From assembly GCA_024760525.1 (NCBI GenBank), contig CP060500.1:124001-188000 (forward strand): DNA of 64,000 bases, given 5' to 3'. The notes below the pieces were generated by a model. That model searched no databases. It was not told where the DNA came from and worked only from the letters and a program-made list of their open reading frames with translations. Shown in pieces: positions 61,568 through 64,000 of this stretch. The translations under genes and the position numbers were made by a program. The stretch's first letter is position 1, and each line of letters begins with the position of its first letter. The stretch comes from Nitrospira sp. (lineage in GTDB: Bacteria; Nitrospirota; Nitrospiria; Nitrospirales; Nitrospiraceae).

Positions 61568-63358
61568 CTACAGTGTCTCCCGCAGGTCGATTACGTGGAG
61601 ATCGAGTGCCCGGAGATCGTCGGCGTTGATGGCAACATCCGTCGGTATGCAGAGGAAAAGACGATCGCGGGCGCGGCTCATGGCGACGTAGGTGAGGCGT
61701 TTCTCCTCATCTGCCGGGGCGGTCGAGGGTTGTGTGATATGCCGGACGCGGGCAGCATCCTCGAAATACACAGCGATGTTGTCCCCCTCGCTCCCTTTCG
61801 CCTGGTGAATGGTCCGCACATGACGCACCTCTTCTTGCAAACGAACCGATTCTGAGAGGTGTGCATACGGCGTGGCTTCTGCGAACGTCTTGAACTTCCC
61901 GGCCTTTGCAACGGTCAGGGTCACCGCCGGATACGCGGACGTGATGCAGGCTCCGCAGCGGACGTACGCCTCAAGCAGCGTACCGGCGAAAATGGTGGCG
62001 AAGTTGGACAGGAATTCCTGCAGCACGGTAACGGCGATTCCCTTCCGATGAACGTCGCTCAGGTCCGTGTCACACTTTAGGGGCTTTCTCACCCGCCCTT
62101 TCCGTCCGATGATCCGAGCTGCTTCTCGGTGGGCAAGCGCGTACTGGCCGCGTTTCGCAAGTTCCGTCGCGGCAATGACGTGCTCCATGAATCGGGCACG
62201 TGCGTCATCGGCATCGTAGAAGGACTCCCACGGCTCCACGGTTCCGGGCGCGAGGGCCGATCGCACGCGATGGGCATCCTTGTTCTTCCGCGTCAGCACG
62301 TGGAGGACGGCATCCGGCGGCAGGTCGGCACGAATGGCCGCGAGACTGCGGTCGACGTCGCCGATGCACACCGTCACGGGTTGCCCGTCGAGTTCGCGGA
62401 AGCAATGTTGCCGTAGACCGTCCGACCGCAGGTGGTCGAGAATCGAGATGATGCGGCGCGTGCTGCGGCGGTTGTGACACATTGTCACGTCGAGGTAATC
62501 GGGCAGCGAGAACGACAGGAACTGCTGCGGGTGGGCGTCGAGGAAACTGTAGATGGATTGTTCAGCATCACCGATGACGCCGACCACCGTCCCTGCGCCG
62601 GCGAGCCACTGTACGACATGGGTCTGGATGGGCAGCGTATCCTGGAATTCGTCGATGAACAGGTAGCGGTAGCGCGCACTCAGGCACTGACAGACGAGTG
62701 GGTGCTCTTCGAGGATGCGGTGCGCGAAGTAGAGGATGTCCTCGTGATCGACAATGCCCCGGCTCCAGTATCGGCGTTTGTAGTCGATGAGGTTCGAGCT
62801 CGTGCAGATGGCGTTGAGTATCTTTCCCATGCGATCGAGCTTTCGCGGCCCAAGCGTCCAGACGCCGTCCACCGAACGCTGCCACACCAACTGCCCCAGC
62901 TTGTCATTGAGAATAGCTCGCTGCTCATCGAAGGTCTGCTGTAGGATCTTGGCCTGCCCAATGCTTCTTAGCCATTCGTCGACGATAGTGTAGGACGGGT
63001 GGTGTTCATCGTGACCGTCGAGGGATGCGAACGCAACGAGCGGCTGGTCGTCACCATCCCGCAACAGGTGGAGGTACGGCCGGACGATGTTGCGGTAGAG
63101 GAAGCTGTGGATTGTCGAGGCATCCACCTGAGTAGCGGCCGAACCGAGTTGAGTGACAATCTCATGCACAGCGACGTTCGTGTACGAGATGCACGCAATG
63201 CGGGACGCGGGAGAGAGCCGCTTGGATCTGGCAACGACCTGCTTGATGTGGTTCACAAGCCAGTACGTCTTACCGGCTCCCGGCCCAGCCATGACACGGA
63301 AATGACGTTCGATGTCGGTGAGGAATGTGCCGGAATCGATTTCCAGCTTCTCAGGCAT
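61568..63358 (-). CDS. UvrD/PcrA-type helicase paired with OLD nuclease
   Basis: The start MPEKLEIDSGTFLTD at 63358 overlaps the nuclease stop by 8 nt. The 596-residue product has Walker A AGPGAGKT (24-31), SYTNVAVHEI (Ia), FIDEFQDT (II), GDAEQSIYSF (III), RRSTRRI (IV), IHQAKGSEGDNI (V) and AMSRARDRLF (VI). The set is complete. An OLD-type nuclease immediately upstream makes it a GajB-like partner, but its sequence is distinct from the GajB at 22638, so this may be a different nuclease/helicase subtype. Confidence 0.82.
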   Translation of the reverse strand: MPEKLEIDSGTFLTDIERHFRVMAGPGAGKTYWLVNHIKQVVARSKRLSPASRIACISYTNVAVHEIVTQLGSAATQVDASTIHSFLYRNIVRPYLHLLRDGDDQPLVAFASLDGHDEHHPSYTIVDEWLRSIGQAKILQQTFDEQRAILNDKLGQLVWQRSVDGVWTLGPRKLDRMGKILNAICTSSNLIDYKRRYWSRGIVDHEDILYFAHRILEEHPLVCQCLSARYRYLFIDEFQDTLPIQTHVVQWLAGAGTVVGVIGDAEQSIYSFLDAHPQQFLSFSLPDYLDVTMCHNRRSTRRIISILDHLRSDGLRQHCFRELDGQPVTVCIGDVDRSLAAIRADLPPDAVLHVLTRKNKDAHRVRSALAPGTVEPWESFYDADDARARFMEHVIAATELAKRGQYALAHREAARIIGRKGRVRKPLKCDTDLSDVHRKGIAVTVLQEFLSNFATIFAGTLLEAYVRCGACITSAYPAVTLTVAKAGKFKTFAEATPYAHLSESVRLQEEVRHVRTIHQAKGSEGDNIAVYFEDAARVRHITQPSTAPADEEKRLTYVAMSRARDRLFLCIPTDVAINADDLRALDLHVIDLRETL

Positions 63359-64000
63359 GGGGAGTCTCCGGCGTATCGAACACACAGGTCCAGTGAATGG
63401 CGTCTTTGATGTAATCCGGACACGCGAACGGCTTGCGGTCTGCTTCCGGCTTCGAGGCGTTCTCGCGGAGTTGCCGTTCCAGCACAAGGGCATGTTCCCC
63501 CTTGGCATCCTCGGCACAGAGCAGGTAGCAGGTCGCGAACCGATGCGTCGCTATGTCTGGACAAGCCGCCAGCGCATCAAGGGTATCGGATCCGTCCCCG
63601 GCGAGCAGGGATTGGAGGGGGGCCGGCACCGTTGCCGGAGTCTCCGCCAGGGCGCGAAGAGCCGCCTCATGCTCGCAAGACGGTGTGACGAGGAGGGGGA
63701 GTTGTGCGTTCGCCAAGGCCAAGTCGTACTCCAGCGTCTTGCTGCCGACGCAGATCTTGATATTCTCAGGCGATCGGTTTCGCATGGTCTGTAAATTCGT
63801 GACGACGCCGGACACGTGGAAGTAGTCGTAGCCGGCGCAGTCTCGGTCCAGAGCGTACGGCCAGCATTTCTGACGCCGCGCGTCCTTGTTCTTGACCTTG
63901 CGAGCCGGATCGGCGTCCACCATGCACGCAACGCGGCGACGCAGCGCATAGCGACGGAGAGGTTCGTCTTCCCCCGCGCCGAAGAGCGGCAGAAAGTGCT
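63351..64000 (-). CDS. OLD-family TOPRIM nuclease, C-terminal part (runs off right edge)
   Basis: About 215 C-terminal residues are visible; the frame is open to the right edge, and the ATG at 63923 is internal. FGAGEDEPLRRYALRRRVACMVDADPARKVK carries the Asp-x-Asp of the TOPRIM domain. After it come KCWPYALDRDCAGYDYFHVSG and a Cys-containing C-terminal tail. The ATPase half must lie outside the window. Overlap with the helicase start indicates a two-gene operon, as in Gabija. Confidence 0.68.
   Translation of the reverse strand, partial: HFLPLFGAGEDEPLRRYALRRRVACMVDADPARKVKNKDARRQKCWPYALDRDCAGYDYFHVSGVVTNLQTMRNRSPENIKICVGSKTLEYDLALANAQLPLLVTPSCEHEAALRALAETPATVPAPLQSLLAGDGSDTLDALAACPDIATHRFATCYLLCAEDAKGEHALVLERQLRENASKPEADRKPFACPDYIKDAIHWTCVFDTPETPHA

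Overview
The window reads as a chromosomal defence island in a Gram-negative, moderately GC-rich bacterium. The small secreted NP[F/Y]-repeat protein, the compact operons with ATGA/TGATG overlaps and the style of the plasmid-like genes suggest a Nitrospira-type (Nitrospirota) genome, but no rRNA, tRNA or housekeeping marker is present, so the taxonomy is inference. Both window edges cut through genes.

Left third (1-29 kb), stacked defence and toxin-antitoxin modules separated by insertion sequences. The end of a type 1 BREX operon (pglX-pglZ-brxL) is followed by a small secreted NP[F/Y]-repeat protein and an IS1182-type element. On the minus strand come a GmrSD-like DUF262/DUF1524 protein, a VbhA/Fic-type toxin-antitoxin pair, a DUF3800 protein, and a three-gene XamI-like restriction-modification operon led by a 58-residue ribbon-helix-helix protein. 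On the plus strand follow a SPARTA operon (TIR-APAZ plus short argonaute), a small unknown gene, and a Gabija-like gajA-gajB pair whose 3' end was hit by an IS3 element. Next are a minimal tyrosine recombinase, a TacAT-type pair, a DUF4143 ATPase, a broken higA and an orphan Xre-type regulator.

Middle (30-50 kb), mobile-element backbone. After an IS256-type element come a phosphodiesterase-type nuclease, a tyrosine-recombinase-like protein that lacks the nucleophilic tyrosine, RadC, a triple zinc-finger protein, a winged-helix-like protein behind a long inverted repeat, HU and an AbiE toxin-antitoxin pair. A long co-directional set of small genes follows: two SSBs, a further OB-like protein, DUF1257, DUF2997 and several unknowns, then a minus-strand set of unknowns. 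This resembles the maintenance module of an integrated plasmid or ICE.

Right part (50-64 kb). Minus-strand genes (DUF1353 membrane protein, a six-TM protein, a TIR remnant, a second DUF3800 protein, a HEPN protein) are separated by related non-coding repeats and attC-like dyads with GTTAGGC/GCCTAAC boxes. This looks like an integron-type cassette array without a visible integrase. A 1655-residue TPR protein with an embedded C39-like peptidase domain sits in the array on the opposite strand. The right edge carries a UvrD-type helicase downstream of the 3' end of an OLD-type TOPRIM nuclease, a second nuclease/helicase pair of Gabija type.

The main theme is accumulation of abortive-infection and nucleic-acid-targeting systems (BREX, R-M, SPARTA, Gabija, GmrSD-like, Fic, TacAT, AbiE, HEPN) in a region shaped by IS elements, recombinases and cassette-like repeats.
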